Positions 43,984 through 53,415 of a stretch of 64,000 nucleotides of DNA are shown piece after piece. Position 1 is the stretch's first letter; every line of letters begins with the position of its first letter. The stretch comes from Oscillospiraceae bacterium (GTDB lineage: Bacteria > Bacillota > Clostridia > Oscillospirales > Ruminococcaceae), in the NCBI GenBank assembly GCA_902362965.1, contig CABIYQ010000001.1:248001-312000 (forward strand), in the 5' to 3' direction. The translations under genes were made by a program, and so were the position numbers. The notes under the pieces are model-generated. The model was not told the origin of the DNA. It worked only from the letters and a program-made list of their open reading frames with translations, and searched no databases.

Positions 43984-45735
43984 ATGATAAAACGTCTTAA
44001 GCTCAGATTTATTATTGTTAATATGAGTATATTAACATGTGTTTTAATTAGTATACTCGTATCAATTTTCATTCTAATGTACAGTTCTGAAGTAAAGTTA
44101 TCATATGAATTGATGGAATCCATAAGCAATCAAAAAAATAAAGTTATAAATAACTTTGATAATGTTAGCTCAAATATTATTGATTATGGTACTAATGAAT
44201 TTAGATTACTTAATAATGAATTTGATGATTATTTCAATAAGGATGAAAAAAACCAAGAACCTCCTTGGCGTCCGCCTGATTCGGATCCAAATAATTATCC
44301 TGATGACAATATGTGGCCATTTCCAGATGAACATCCAAAAGATGATGATAAACCATTTGTATATACTAGTCCCCCGCTTACTTCTGAACCTTACAATATT
44401 ATTACTGAATTTCAAAATAATCAAAATAATACTGAAACAACTGTAGTTAAAGATAAAGAAGAAACAAAAAAATATAATTCTGTAACAGAACCTGCAATCA
44501 CAAATCCAGTTAATGAAAACAATGTTAATAATGAAACAGAGAAAAAAAATCAAAATGACATAAAGAATAGTACTGAATCATCACAAAATAAAATAACAAA
44601 AGTTTCATCTTTATCTAAGACAACGGTTGTAACAAATATCGTTTCTAAAAAAATTCCCGATGAAAAACAACATGATGAAAATTTTCCGGATCCGTTTAAA
44701 GGGAAAGTAAAAAGAACTTATATATATATAGAATTTAATGATATTAATCATGTAGATTCCATAATTTACCAGTATTGTGATTCTGAGAATGATGAAGCTG
44801 TAAAAAAAGCAGCTGTACAAATTTTTAATTCAAAGAAAGATCGTGGGAAAATAAGTATAGATAAAAACAAATATCGATATCTGTTAAAATACAATCCTCC
44901 AAAAGATAATTATTCTATAGTTTTTTTAGACAGAACATTAGAAATATCTACAATAAACAGGCTCTTATTTATTTTTATAATTATTACTGGAATAGGATTA
45001 ATTTTTATATTTTTTATTAGTGTATTATTAGCTAATTGGACAATAAAACCGGTTGCGAAGGCTTGGGATCAGCAAAAACAGTTTATCGCCGATGCTTCTC
45101 ATGAGTTAAAAACACCGCTGACAGTTATTTCAACAAACACAGATGTTATTTTATCTAATTCAAGCGATACAGTCGAAAGTCAATCAAAGTGGTTAAATTA
45201 TATAAAAAATGAAACGATCAGAATGACTAAACTTGTAAATAGTTTACTTTACATTGCCAAATATGATGCTAATGAAACTAAAATTTTATTTAAAAAAATA
45301 AATTTAAGCAATATAATTTCTAGTATTTGTCTTCAATACGAGCCTTTAATTTATGAAAATAATAAAAAGTTAATAACTGATATAGATAATAATATTACAA
45401 TTATGGGTGATGAAGATAAAATTAAACAGTTGTTAAATATATTAATGGATAATGCTTTAAAGTATTCATTAAATAATGGTATTATTAAAATTTCACTGAA
45501 AAAAAACAAGCAGTCCAATGTTTATATTACCGTATCAAATTCAAGTGAAACAATCAATAAAGAACAACTCAATAAAATATTTAATAGATTTTTCAGAATT
45601 GACAGTTCAAGGAACAGAAAAACCGGTGGTTCAGGATTAGGTTTAAATATCGCTAAGTCAATCGTTGAAATTCATAAAGGTTCAATTAATGTTATGAATA
45701 AAGATAATATTACAAGCTTTATTATCACATTTTAA
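43984..45735 (+). CDS. Sensor histidine kinase with long disordered extracytoplasmic region
   Basis: 583 aa. TM1 at about 8-32, TM2 at about 324-352. Between them lies an unusual sensor region: residues 80-240 are rich in Pro, Asp, Asn, Thr and Glu and look disordered, followed by a small folded part at about 245-320. Cytoplasmic part: a short HAMP-like linker, HisKA with A-S-H-E-L-K-T-P (His near 372), and the HATPase domain with N-A-L-K-Y-S and G-G-S-G-L-G-L-N near 547. It autophosphorylates and signals to the upstream regulator. The stimulus is unknown; a wall-spanning linker suggests an envelope signal. Confidence 0.92.
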   Translation: MIKRLKLRFIIVNMSILTCVLISILVSIFILMYSSEVKLSYELMESISNQKNKVINNFDNVSSNIIDYGTNEFRLLNNEFDDYFNKDEKNQEPPWRPPDSDPNNYPDDNMWPFPDEHPKDDDKPFVYTSPPLTSEPYNIITEFQNNQNNTETTVVKDKEETKKYNSVTEPAITNPVNENNVNNETEKKNQNDIKNSTESSQNKITKVSSLSKTTVVTNIVSKKIPDEKQHDENFPDPFKGKVKRTYIYIEFNDINHVDSIIYQYCDSENDEAVKKAAVQIFNSKKDRGKISIDKNKYRYLLKYNPPKDNYSIVFLDRTLEISTINRLLFIFIIITGIGLIFIFFISVLLANWTIKPVAKAWDQQKQFIADASHELKTPLTVISTNTDVILSNSSDTVESQSKWLNYIKNETIRMTKLVNSLLYIAKYDANETKILFKKINLSNIISSICLQYEPLIYENNKKLITDIDNNITIMGDEDKIKQLLNILMDNALKYSLNNGIIKISLKKNKQSNVYITVSNSSETINKEQLNKIFNRFFRIDSSRNRKTGGSGLGLNIAKSIVEIHKGSINVMNKDNITSFIITF

Positions 45736-45742
45736 AAAGTGT

Positions 45743-45783
45743 AAAAAGACCTGAGAAAAGTTATTTTCTTCTCAGGTCTTTTT
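45743..45783. terminator. Bidirectional terminator
   Basis: Perfect 15-bp stem with A/T ends: AAAAAGACCTGAGAA (45743-45757) and its complement (45769-45783). It gives a U-run on both strands and separates the kinase gene from the convergent nrdG. Confidence 0.9.
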
Positions 45784-45798
45784 AATTGCCATAAATTT

Positions 45799-46323
45799 TC
45801 AGTTTAAATCAGATAAGATTGTTGTTTTAGCTTTTAATGATTCTTGAACTAAAATAATTCTTTGATTTTCAGAACCACGAAATTTTAAATTTATATTTTT
45901 TTTATTTATTTCAAATTTACCGTCTACTAATATATCAATATAACTTAAAAGTTCATCTGTAAATTGACATCGTACCCTGCTATTTTGTAATAAATCATTT
46001 TCAAAATTATAGCCTGTATAACACCATATATTTTTATTAGGAAATATATTTTTTGATTCTTTTACTAAACCTACTAATACTTCTTGGTTTGATGGTTCAA
46101 AAGGTTCTCCTCCTATGAGAGTTAATCCAGATATATATTCATGATTCAGGGCTTCAATAATTTCTTTTTGAGTTTCAGACGTATACTTAATTCCATAATT
46201 AAAATCCCATGTTTCTTGATTAAAACATCCTGGACAATGATGTGTACATCCTGAAACAAATAGTGAAACTCTTACTCCTAAACCATTTGCAATATCATGT
46301 TTTTTTATAGAACCGTAATTCAC
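45799..46323 (-). CDS. nrdG: Anaerobic ribonucleotide reductase activating protein
   Basis: 174 aa radical-SAM activase. The cluster-binding C-T-H-H-C-P-G-C (C-x3-C-x2-C) lies at residues 26-33, followed by F-N-Q-E-T-W-D and T-L-I-G-G-E-P-F near 70. It makes the glycyl radical on NrdD using SAM and a 4Fe-4S cluster, so it only works without oxygen. It lies 15 bp after nrdD on the same transcript. Confidence 0.95.
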   Translation of the reverse strand: MNYGSIKKHDIANGLGVRVSLFVSGCTHHCPGCFNQETWDFNYGIKYTSETQKEIIEALNHEYISGLTLIGGEPFEPSNQEVLVGLVKESKNIFPNKNIWCYTGYNFENDLLQNSRVRCQFTDELLSYIDILVDGKFEINKKNINLKFRGSENQRIILVQESLKAKTTILSDLN

Positions 46324-46338
46324 CTGACCACTTCCCTT

Positions 46339-48516
46339 TTAAAGATGCAGAACTCTTTCTTTAATTTCCTGTGTTCTTCCCTGATTCCAAAATTGTGTTC
46401 CTATATAACCGCATGTCCTTCTTGCAACATTCATTTTATCTTGATCTGTATTGCTGCAATTAGGGCATTGCCAAATTAATTTTCCATCTTTATCGTTTAC
46501 GATCTGAATTTCACCTTCATAGCCGCATTCACAGCAATAATCGCTTTTAGTATTTAATTCAGCATACATAATGTTCTCATAAATATGTTTCATTAATGTA
46601 AGAACAGCTTCAATGTTGTTCTGCATATTGGGTACTTCAACATAGCTTACAGCACCGCCAGGCGATAATTTCTGAAACTTTGATTCAAATGTCAATTTAC
46701 TGAAAGCATCAATTTCTTCAGTAACATGAACATGATAGCTATTTGTAATATAGTTTCTGTCAGTAACTCCTTTAATAAATCCAAAACGTTTTTGCAGACA
46801 TTTTGCAAACTTGTAAGTAGTAGATTCTAATGGTGTTCCATATAGACTAAAATCAATATTAGTTTCCTGTTTCCATTTACTGCACACATCGTTTAAGTGC
46901 TGCATTACCTGTAAAGCAAATTTTGTACCCTCTTCATCAGTATGTGATTTTCCTGTCATGTATTTAGTACATTCACACAACCCTGCATATCCCAGAGAAA
47001 TTGTCGAGTAACCGTTAAACAGTAATTTATTAATGGTTTCACCTTTGTGTAATCTTGCTAATGCACCATACTGCCATAGTATCGGGGCAACATCAGACGG
47101 AGTATCTAATAATCTTTCATGACGGCACATTAATGCTCGTCTGCATAATTCTAAGCGTTCATCAAAAATTTCCCAGAATTTTTTTTCGTCTTTATTTGAA
47201 GAACAAGCCACATCCACCAAATTAATTGTAACAACACCCTGATTAAATCTGCCGTAATATTTCGGATTACCATTTTCATCTATATAAGGGGTAAGAAAGC
47301 TGCGGCATCCCATACATGGATAGCAGTGCCCGTTTCCGTTTTTGTCGACTTTATATTCAAGCATTTTCTTTTCAGAAATATAATCAGGAACCATTCTTTT
47401 AGCAGTACATTCAGCTGCAAGCTTTGTTATTTCCCAATACTTAGAACCTTCTTTTATATTGTCTTCTTCAAGCACATAAATAAGCTTTGGAAATGCAGGT
47501 GTAACATAAACTCCCATTTCATTTTTTACGCCAAGAATTCGCTGTTTTAACATTTCTTCAATAACAAGTGCTAAATCGTCTCTTAAGCTTCCTTCTTCAA
47601 CTTCATCAAGGTACATAAATATAGTAACAAAGGGAGCCTGACCATTGGTTGTCATTAGAGTAATAACCTGATATTGAATCATCTGAACGCCGCGTTTAAT
47701 TTCTTCCTTAACACGCATTTCAGCTACTTCATTAATTTTGTCTTCATCAAGAGACAATCCAGCAGCCTTAAATTCTTCAAAAACAATTTTACGAAGTTTT
47801 TGACGGCTTATATTAACAAAAGGAGCAAGATGGGATAACGTAATACTCTGCCCGCCGTATTGTGAACTTGCAATTTGTGCTATACATTGTGTTGCTACAT
47901 TGCATGCAGTAGAAAAGCTTTTGGGTTTTTCAATCATAACTTCACTTATAACTGTTCCATTTTGAAGCATATCTTCTAAATTTACTAAGCAGCAGTTATG
48001 CATGTGCTGAGCGAAATAATCAGAATCATGAAAATGTATTATACCTTCTTCATGTGCCTTTACTATCTCTTCGGGTAAAAGAAAACGTTTAGTTATATCC
48101 TTGCTGACTTCTCCTGCCATATAGTCTCGCTGAACGCTGTTAATAACCGGATTTTTATTAGAATTTTCCTGTTTTACTTCCTCATTATTACATTCAATAA
48201 GGCTTAATATCTGTTTATCTGTAGAATTTGATTTTCTGACCAAATAACGTTTATATCTGTATGTTATATATTTTCTTGCAACCTCAAAGGATTTGCAATT
48301 CATAATCTGATTTTCTACCAGATCCTGTATTTCTTCTACATTTAACGTTCTATTCATATTCAGACATATTTGTTCAACATTTCTGGAAATTTCATCAATT
48401 TTTTGTTCTGTAAGTCTTTCACTTTCTGCAACCTCTTTATTAGCTTTTCTTACAGCGGCTATAATTTTTTCTATGTTAAAGCCAACTTCAGTACCGCTTC
48501 TTTTAATTATTTTCAT
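46339..48516 (-). CDS. nrdD: Anaerobic ribonucleoside-triphosphate reductase (class III)
   Basis: 725 aa. N-terminal ATP-cone (residues 1-95, I-I-K-R-S-G-T-E-V-G-F) for allosteric control, the glycyl-radical barrel with the active-site cysteines in C-Y-P-C-M-G-C and nearby segments, a C-terminal Zn site (C-C-E-C-G..C-P-N-C) and the radical site R-T-C-G-Y-I-G near residue 700. It reduces NTPs to dNTPs under anaerobic conditions. I start at the ATG (plus-strand 48514-48516), which has GGAGGGTATAC upstream; the longer frame would run through the promoter and NrdR boxes. Confidence 0.96.
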   Translation of the reverse strand: MKIIKRSGTEVGFNIEKIIAAVRKANKEVAESERLTEQKIDEISRNVEQICLNMNRTLNVEEIQDLVENQIMNCKSFEVARKYITYRYKRYLVRKSNSTDKQILSLIECNNEEVKQENSNKNPVINSVQRDYMAGEVSKDITKRFLLPEEIVKAHEEGIIHFHDSDYFAQHMHNCCLVNLEDMLQNGTVISEVMIEKPKSFSTACNVATQCIAQIASSQYGGQSITLSHLAPFVNISRQKLRKIVFEEFKAAGLSLDEDKINEVAEMRVKEEIKRGVQMIQYQVITLMTTNGQAPFVTIFMYLDEVEEGSLRDDLALVIEEMLKQRILGVKNEMGVYVTPAFPKLIYVLEEDNIKEGSKYWEITKLAAECTAKRMVPDYISEKKMLEYKVDKNGNGHCYPCMGCRSFLTPYIDENGNPKYYGRFNQGVVTINLVDVACSSNKDEKKFWEIFDERLELCRRALMCRHERLLDTPSDVAPILWQYGALARLHKGETINKLLFNGYSTISLGYAGLCECTKYMTGKSHTDEEGTKFALQVMQHLNDVCSKWKQETNIDFSLYGTPLESTTYKFAKCLQKRFGFIKGVTDRNYITNSYHVHVTEEIDAFSKLTFESKFQKLSPGGAVSYVEVPNMQNNIEAVLTLMKHIYENIMYAELNTKSDYCCECGYEGEIQIVNDKDGKLIWQCPNCSNTDQDKMNVARRTCGYIGTQFWNQGRTQEIKERVLHL

Positions 48517-48540
48517 GTATACCCTCCTAAAAAACACCAA

Positions 48541-48588
48541 ACACAATATATAGTGTTTAACTTCCCGTCCAAACACTATATATAGTAT
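48541..48588. promoter_or_regulatory. Tandem NrdR boxes
   Basis: ACACAATATATAGTGT (48541-48556) and ACACTATATATAGTAT (48573-48588), both close to the NrdR consensus ACAnwATAtATwGTGT. Their starts are 32 bp apart, three helical turns, the spacing NrdR tetramers use. The distal box overlaps the -10 element, so NrdR bound with dATP would repress nrdDG. Confidence 0.9.
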
Positions 48589-48614
48589 TATATCATAGAA
48601 TTGGAAAAAGTCAA
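48587..48614 (-). promoter_or_regulatory. Promoter of nrdDG
   Basis: Minus strand TTGACT (48614-48609), 16-bp spacer, TATAAT (48592-48587), overlapped at its -10 end by an NrdR box. Confidence 0.7.
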
Positions 48615-48652
48615 GTGAAAAAATTACCAAGTTTTATAAAGCTCATATAAAT

Positions 48653-48679
48653 TGGAGTACAAAATTTTATCGTACTCCA
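48653..48679 (-). terminator. Hairpin after the U32 peptidase gene
   Basis: TGGAGTAC (48653-48660) pairs with GTACTCCA (48672-48679), 11-nt loop, seven bases after the stop of the U32 gene. AT-rich sequence rather than a strict U-run follows. Confidence 0.55.
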
Positions 48680-48685
48680 TAAATT

Positions 48686-49909
48686 TTAATTGACTTTTTT
48701 TCTTATAATTGAATTTTTCGGAAATTTATGATTACACTGAAAATAAAATTTCATCATAGCATGATTTACAGAAGTAATTTCTTCATGTTTTTCATTAAAT
48801 ATTTTTTCCGGTTTAACAATTACTGGTTTACAACCAGGTGAAAAAATTTCAAGAGTATCGCCCAGAAAGAATCTATTACGCTGTGTTGCATAAATAAATC
48901 CACCACAACAATTTTCAATTACAGCTACTACATCATAGTTTCTTATATAACCCCCATTTTCATAAAACTGACAATCTTTGGGGTGTCCAAAAAAGAATCC
49001 AGTACAATATTTTCTATGACTAACTTTAAAAACCTCTTCTGAAATCCAGTCAGGAAGCGGTTCACCAAAATGTTTCTTATGCCAATCTACTGCCATTCTA
49101 TAAGCATTGGTAATAACGGCAACATAGTAAGCAGATTTAGCACGTCCTTCTATCTTAAGGCTGGTAACACCGGCTTCTGCAAGCTTATCTATGTGATTAA
49201 TCATGCACAGGTCTTTTGAATTTAAAATATATGTCCCTTTATCGTCTTCAAATACTGGAAAATATTGTCCGTCTCTTTTTTCTTCCATCAGATGATATCC
49301 CCAACGACATGGTTGAGCGCATTCTCCCCTATTAGCGTCTCTGTTTACTAAATAACTTGAAAGAAGGCATCGACCGGAAAAAGAAACGCACATTGCACCG
49401 TGAACAAAAACTTCTATTTCCATATCCGATGGCGATTTTGCTCTGATTTCTGAAATTTCTTCTAAAGATAATTCACGGGCAAGCACTATGCGCTTTGCTC
49501 CCATATTATATAATTCGTTTGCAGTAATATAATTAACTATACCGGTTTGGGTAGACATATGAATTTCCATATCAGGCGTATATTTTTTTATTAACGACAT
49601 TAAACCCAAATCTGCAACAATTACGGCGTCCACCATACACTGTTGAACATTTTTTATAAAGTCTTCAAATTCTGGAATTTCATTATTTCTTGGTAATGTA
49701 TTGCAAGTAAGATAAATTTTAATTCCTTTCTTATGAGCGATATCCACAGTTTTTTTTAATTGTTCAAATGTAAAATTATCCGGAGACGCTCTCATTCCAA
49801 AATTCTTGGCACCTAAATATATAGCGTCTGCACCATAATCCATAGCAGCTTGAAATCGTTCCCAGTCGCCTGCTGGTGCAAGAACCTCTAAATTTTCAAA
49901 TTTATTCAA
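48686..49909 (-). CDS. U32-family peptidase / tRNA hydroxylation protein (TrhP-like)
   Basis: 407 aa. U32 landmarks: L-A-P-A-G-D-W-E near residue 9, A-D-A-I-Y-L-G-A near 28, the E-V-F-V-H-G-A-M-C-V-S-F-S-G-R-C signature near 170, and G-E-C-A-Q-P-C-R-W near 200, cysteines that bind an Fe-S cluster, plus S-L-K-I-E-G-R near 255. Members such as TrhP (YrrN/YrrO) make 5-hydroxyuridine in tRNA from prephenate; others are called collagenase-like peptidases. The tRNA role is the better guess. It overlaps mltG by 4 bp and is the last gene of the thyX operon, an association of mltG and U32 genes common in Clostridia. Confidence 0.88.
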   Translation of the reverse strand: MNKFENLEVLAPAGDWERFQAAMDYGADAIYLGAKNFGMRASPDNFTFEQLKKTVDIAHKKGIKIYLTCNTLPRNNEIPEFEDFIKNVQQCMVDAVIVADLGLMSLIKKYTPDMEIHMSTQTGIVNYITANELYNMGAKRIVLARELSLEEISEIRAKSPSDMEIEVFVHGAMCVSFSGRCLLSSYLVNRDANRGECAQPCRWGYHLMEEKRDGQYFPVFEDDKGTYILNSKDLCMINHIDKLAEAGVTSLKIEGRAKSAYYVAVITNAYRMAVDWHKKHFGEPLPDWISEEVFKVSHRKYCTGFFFGHPKDCQFYENGGYIRNYDVVAVIENCCGGFIYATQRNRFFLGDTLEIFSPGCKPVIVKPEKIFNEKHEEITSVNHAMMKFYFQCNHKFPKNSIIRKKVN

Positions 49910-51408
49910 CTTTCCTCATCATCCTCATTCTCATTTTCTGCTTCTTCATATTGCTTCTGTACAAGTTCCTTATTTTTCTCATGTTCTTCATTTGTCTCAG
50001 CAAAATATGTTTCTTTCGTATCAATATTGGCATAGAAGAAATAATAGTTAGTATCGGCAGGATATAAAACAGCTTCTATTGCATCAAGTCCCGGATTTCC
50101 TATAGCTCCTGAAGGCAATCCATTACACTGGTATGTATCGTAAGATTCAAATAAAGCTTCTGACGGAATTTCTATGTTTGGTTTTATAATTTCATCTACA
50201 TAATAAGTTGTAGGATCAGATTCAAGTTTAGGAAAATTATCTGGATCGGCAAGACGATTTTCAAAAACTGATGCAACCATTTTCATCGAATCTTTTGAAG
50301 CTGCTTCTGCTTGAACTATTGAAGCCAAAGTAATCACTTCGTCCAGAGTCATTCCAAGCTTATCCATTTGATTATAATATTCTTCCGTTATTTTATTCTC
50401 AAAATTTTGATATATTTTCATACATACTGATTCAGGATCAGAATCCACATAAAATTTATAAGTGTCAGGAAACAAATATCCTTCCATTCTATAAAATTTT
50501 GATGCAGAAGATGACGGAAGTTTGCTTTCAAAATTAAAACCGTATCCACCGGCATTAAAATAATATAAGAATCTTTCAGCGTCACATACTCCTTCCTCTT
50601 CAAGTTTCTGTGCTGCTTCAAATATACTTATTCCTTCAACAAATGTAATATCAACGGTTTCTTTATATTCAGACATATCTGTAGTAAGCTTTGTGAGTAT
50701 TGTTTCGTATGCATCACTAGGACTCAGTTCATATTCGCCAGGAATAAAGTTAGTATCAGCTCCGCTCATCTTGGCTATGATTTCAAATGCTTTTGGAATT
50801 TTTATTATTTTTTCATCGGCTAAAGTTTGTGCAACAGATTTTGCATCAGCACCTTCTGTTATAGTAATCATTTTAAGTGAATCATCCTTGCCAATAGCAA
50901 GCATGTCTCTGCCTACTGCAATAATTAAAATTGAAAGGCATATAGCCACAGTAAAAATAAGTGTTGTAAGCATGAGAACCAATGGCAGACGTGCTGATTT
51001 TTTTTTCTTCTTAGTTTTTTTATTTTTTATTGATTTATTATCAAAATTTGTTTTCTTTTTTTCAGTTTCAGATGTAGAGTTTATTTGGTTTTGAGATGTA
51101 TTGTTTGTATCATCAGCTAAACCTACAGGTCTTCTTATATTAACAGTATATTCTCTGTATTGGTTATTTTCTATTTCATTATTGGAATTTTGATATATGC
51201 TTCCTGTATGGTATGTGCTGTCTTTTTTGTATTCTTTTTGAACTGATACAGAATTAACATCGCTGGAACGGTTTAAAGCTGCCGGATTTACATTCTTTCT
51301 TGGAATATGCTGTTCATATCTTTTTCCGGAAACTGATGATTTACTCTGTTTTTGGTTAGTTTGATTAAGAATATCTTCAAGTATTTTATTTTTTTCATTT
51401 TTTTCCAT
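49906..51408 (-). CDS. mltG: Endolytic murein transglycosylase
   Basis: 500 aa. A long disordered cytoplasmic N-terminus (1-140, Asn/Lys/Ser rich, ending in a lysine block), one TM helix at about 142-167, then the extracellular YceG/MltG domain: a LysM-like part (about 175-240) and the catalytic part with L-A-S-I-V-Q-A-E-A-A containing the catalytic Glu near 370, and L-P-S-G-A-I-G-N-P-G near 440. MltG cleaves nascent glycan strands to set their length. The acidic C-terminal tail is extra. It overlaps its neighbours on both sides (14 and 4 bp). Confidence 0.93.
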   Translation of the reverse strand: MEKNEKNKILEDILNQTNQKQSKSSVSGKRYEQHIPRKNVNPAALNRSSDVNSVSVQKEYKKDSTYHTGSIYQNSNNEIENNQYREYTVNIRRPVGLADDTNNTSQNQINSTSETEKKKTNFDNKSIKNKKTKKKKKSARLPLVLMLTTLIFTVAICLSILIIAVGRDMLAIGKDDSLKMITITEGADAKSVAQTLADEKIIKIPKAFEIIAKMSGADTNFIPGEYELSPSDAYETILTKLTTDMSEYKETVDITFVEGISIFEAAQKLEEEGVCDAERFLYYFNAGGYGFNFESKLPSSSASKFYRMEGYLFPDTYKFYVDSDPESVCMKIYQNFENKITEEYYNQMDKLGMTLDEVITLASIVQAEAASKDSMKMVASVFENRLADPDNFPKLESDPTTYYVDEIIKPNIEIPSEALFESYDTYQCNGLPSGAIGNPGLDAIEAVLYPADTNYYFFYANIDTKETYFAETNEEHEKNKELVQKQYEEAENENEDDEES

Positions 51409-51973
51409 TACATACCTCCAAGGAGTTTTCAGTAATTATATAATTGACCGGCATATCATATTGATTAATAATAAGTTTATCAGTCAAATTATTCTGATAA
51501 CATAATCCTACTGTTATGAGTCTATTATTTTCACATAAAAATCTATCGTAATAACCGCCGCCATACCCCAAGCGATAACCATTTAAATCAAAGGTTAACC
51601 CTGGAACAATACAAATAATGTTTTCTGATAAATCCACAATATCGTTTTCTGTACCATAAGGTTCCAAAATTCCGTTTTTGGATTTTCTTAATAATGTTGT
51701 TTTATCATAATAATAGAAATTCATATTATTATTCATACATTTAGGCAGGGCAATCTTTTTTTTATTATTTAAACTGTATTCAATTATTTGGTGCGTGTCA
51801 ATTTCCATCTTTGTAGACATGTATGTAAGTACTGTATCTGCTTGCTGAAAATCCTGAAATTTCAGCAAATTATTAAATATTTGTTGGTCATATTGTTGCT
51901 TTAAAGAGTCCTGCATGCCTTTGCGCAGATCTTTATATTTTAAGCGTAATTGATTTTTAATTTCATCTATCAT
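51395..51973 (-). CDS. 5-formyltetrahydrofolate cyclo-ligase
   Basis: 192 aa. Family signature G-Y-G-G-G-Y-Y-D-R-F-L near residue 140 and the N-terminal K-x-x-L-R-x-x-Y-K-D-L-R-K basic region. It turns 5-formyl-THF into 5,10-methenyl-THF with ATP. Grouped with thyX, which consumes methylene-THF, it supports folate one-carbon flow. It overlaps the DJ-1 gene by 4 bp upstream and mltG by 14 bp downstream. Confidence 0.93.
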   Translation of the reverse strand: MIDEIKNQLRLKYKDLRKGMQDSLKQQYDQQIFNNLLKFQDFQQADTVLTYMSTKMEIDTHQIIEYSLNNKKKIALPKCMNNNMNFYYYDKTTLLRKSKNGILEPYGTENDIVDLSENIICIVPGLTFDLNGYRLGYGGGYYDRFLCENNRLITVGLCYQNNLTDKLIINQYDMPVNYIITENSLEVCNGKK

Positions 51974-52512
51974 AAGTACATAATAGCTTCTTTCAAAAGA
52001 TTACTTTTTTCTTCGGAAATTAAATTTTTCACAATTTCAAAAGAAAATTCCAATGCTGTTCCGGCACCCTTAGATGTAATAATTTTACCGTCAGTACAAA
52101 CTTTTTTATTTGAAATTAATGCGCCGTTCAGCTGAGTTTCAAATCCCATATAGCATGTTGCTTCTTTATTTTGTAAAATATTTTTATGTCCCAGAATTGA
52201 TGGAGCTGCACATATAGCCGCTATATATTTATCATTTTCAATACAAAAATCTATTGCATTCTGAACATGTCCGGACGCTTCAAGATTCAAAGTGCCTGGC
52301 ATGCCTCCGGGCAATATGATCATTTCAACATTATCGTCAAGATTTATATCGTTTTCTGAAATATCCGAAACAACAGATATACCGTGAGATCCTCTTATAA
52401 CTTCTCCTCCGACACCAACCGTAATTATGTCAAGTTCACATCTTCTGAGCATATCAACCGGTATCAACGCCTCAGCTTCTTCAAATCCATTTGCAAGAAA
52501 TAAATAAATCAT
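51970..52512 (-). CDS. DJ-1/PfpI-family protein
   Basis: 180 aa with the DJ-1 fold. N-terminal F-L-A-N-G-F-E-E-A-E with the acidic residue, L-P-G-G-M-P-G near 67, and the nucleophile elbow A-A-I-C-A-A-P near 98-104 with the conserved Cys. DJ-1 family members act as deglycases, chaperones or redox sensors; the YajL-like clostridial group is usually named only by family. It overlaps the cycloligase gene by 4 bp. Confidence 0.9.
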   Translation of the reverse strand: MIYLFLANGFEEAEALIPVDMLRRCELDIITVGVGGEVIRGSHGISVVSDISENDINLDDNVEMIILPGGMPGTLNLEASGHVQNAIDFCIENDKYIAAICAAPSILGHKNILQNKEATCYMGFETQLNGALISNKKVCTDGKIITSKGAGTALEFSFEIVKNLISEEKSNLLKEAIMYL

Positions 52513-52527
52513 TATACTTTCCCCTTT

Positions 52528-53415
52528 TTATTTAATATAAATATTATATTTATCAATCATAAAGATAGGATTATAAGAACGCTTTGCCTGTCTTAATCCT
52601 TCAATTCCTAAATCCTCTTCCCTATTAACATATTTTAATCCTTTTGCAGCATATTTAACAAATTCATTATTTATAGCGGGATATAACCCGTTTATATCAG
52701 GATCAGCCTTTTCAATATGCACACATAACGTATTGCTGTTTAATTGTTCACCAATAGTAAACGCTTTAACTTGTCCGTCAATAGTTATTACTCCTCCGCT
52801 GAGTTCCATTTCATCAAAATAAGTAAAATACGTGTGTATAGCAAATTGCTCAACAACACTTGAACGATCATCATAACCGTTTTTATTGTTATAGCTAACT
52901 GTACTGAACGCAATACAATCATCAAAATCATTTTTAGTCATGGGATGGAACTCCCAATTATAATTATTTATTTTTGACAGATGATTTCTTTTTTTATGAA
53001 ATTTTTTTCCTTTAAGATAAATTAAATCTTCAGCAAGATATATATAATCACTGTTTGAATCAAATTTTTTAATTATTATCTGATTGTTAAATATATTTTT
53101 TATTATACTCAGTCCGTAATCTGTCACACCTGTTATTACCATTTTTTTATTTTTATATTCAGAATACTTTAAAAGTTTATCAAATAAATCTTGGTAATCG
53201 CCATTTCCGGCAGGAAAAGTAAAATATACATAATTTTTATCTTCCGATTTTACAATATAAAAATCATTTAAACGTGAAATTGTAGAATCATTCATTCTGC
53301 GCCATGCCATATTATTGGCAAAACTGTATTCACATCCCATAAAATCAGATTTTTTTAATAATTTATTAATCCAGTCTCTATCATCTATATTTATTTCACG
53401 AAACTCAAGCATCAA
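52528..53415 (-). CDS. DUF2156 (phosphatidylglycerol lysyltransferase C-terminal-like) protein
   Basis: 295 aa of two GNAT-like halves, no TM. Seen: F-R-E-I-N-I-D-D-R-D-W near residue 4, a C-E-Y-S-F-A-N-N segment near 28 and the C-terminal H-I-E-K-A..G-L-Y-P-A-I-N-N-E-F with V-N-R-E-E-D-L-G near 270, matching the soluble half of aminoacyl-phospholipid synthases. Stand-alone DUF2156 proteins are presumed aminoacyl- or acyl-transferases of unknown acceptor. It overlaps tmk by 4 bp. Confidence 0.82.
   Translation of the reverse strand: MMLEFREINIDDRDWINKLLKKSDFMGCEYSFANNMAWRRMNDSTISRLNDFYIVKSEDKNYVYFTFPAGNGDYQDLFDKLLKYSEYKNKKMVITGVTDYGLSIIKNIFNNQIIIKKFDSNSDYIYLAEDLIYLKGKKFHKKRNHLSKINNYNWEFHPMTKNDFDDCIAFSTVSYNNKNGYDDRSSVVEQFAIHTYFTYFDEMELSGGVITIDGQVKAFTIGEQLNSNTLCVHIEKADPDINGLYPAINNEFVKYAAKGLKYVNREEDLGIEGLRQAKRSYNPIFMIDKYNIYIK

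Noticed and set aside
44156..44820. Antisense and out-of-frame reading frames over the histidine-kinase linker
   Set aside because: Low-complexity AT-rich sequence gives long open frames in every phase; no starts with ribosome binding sites.
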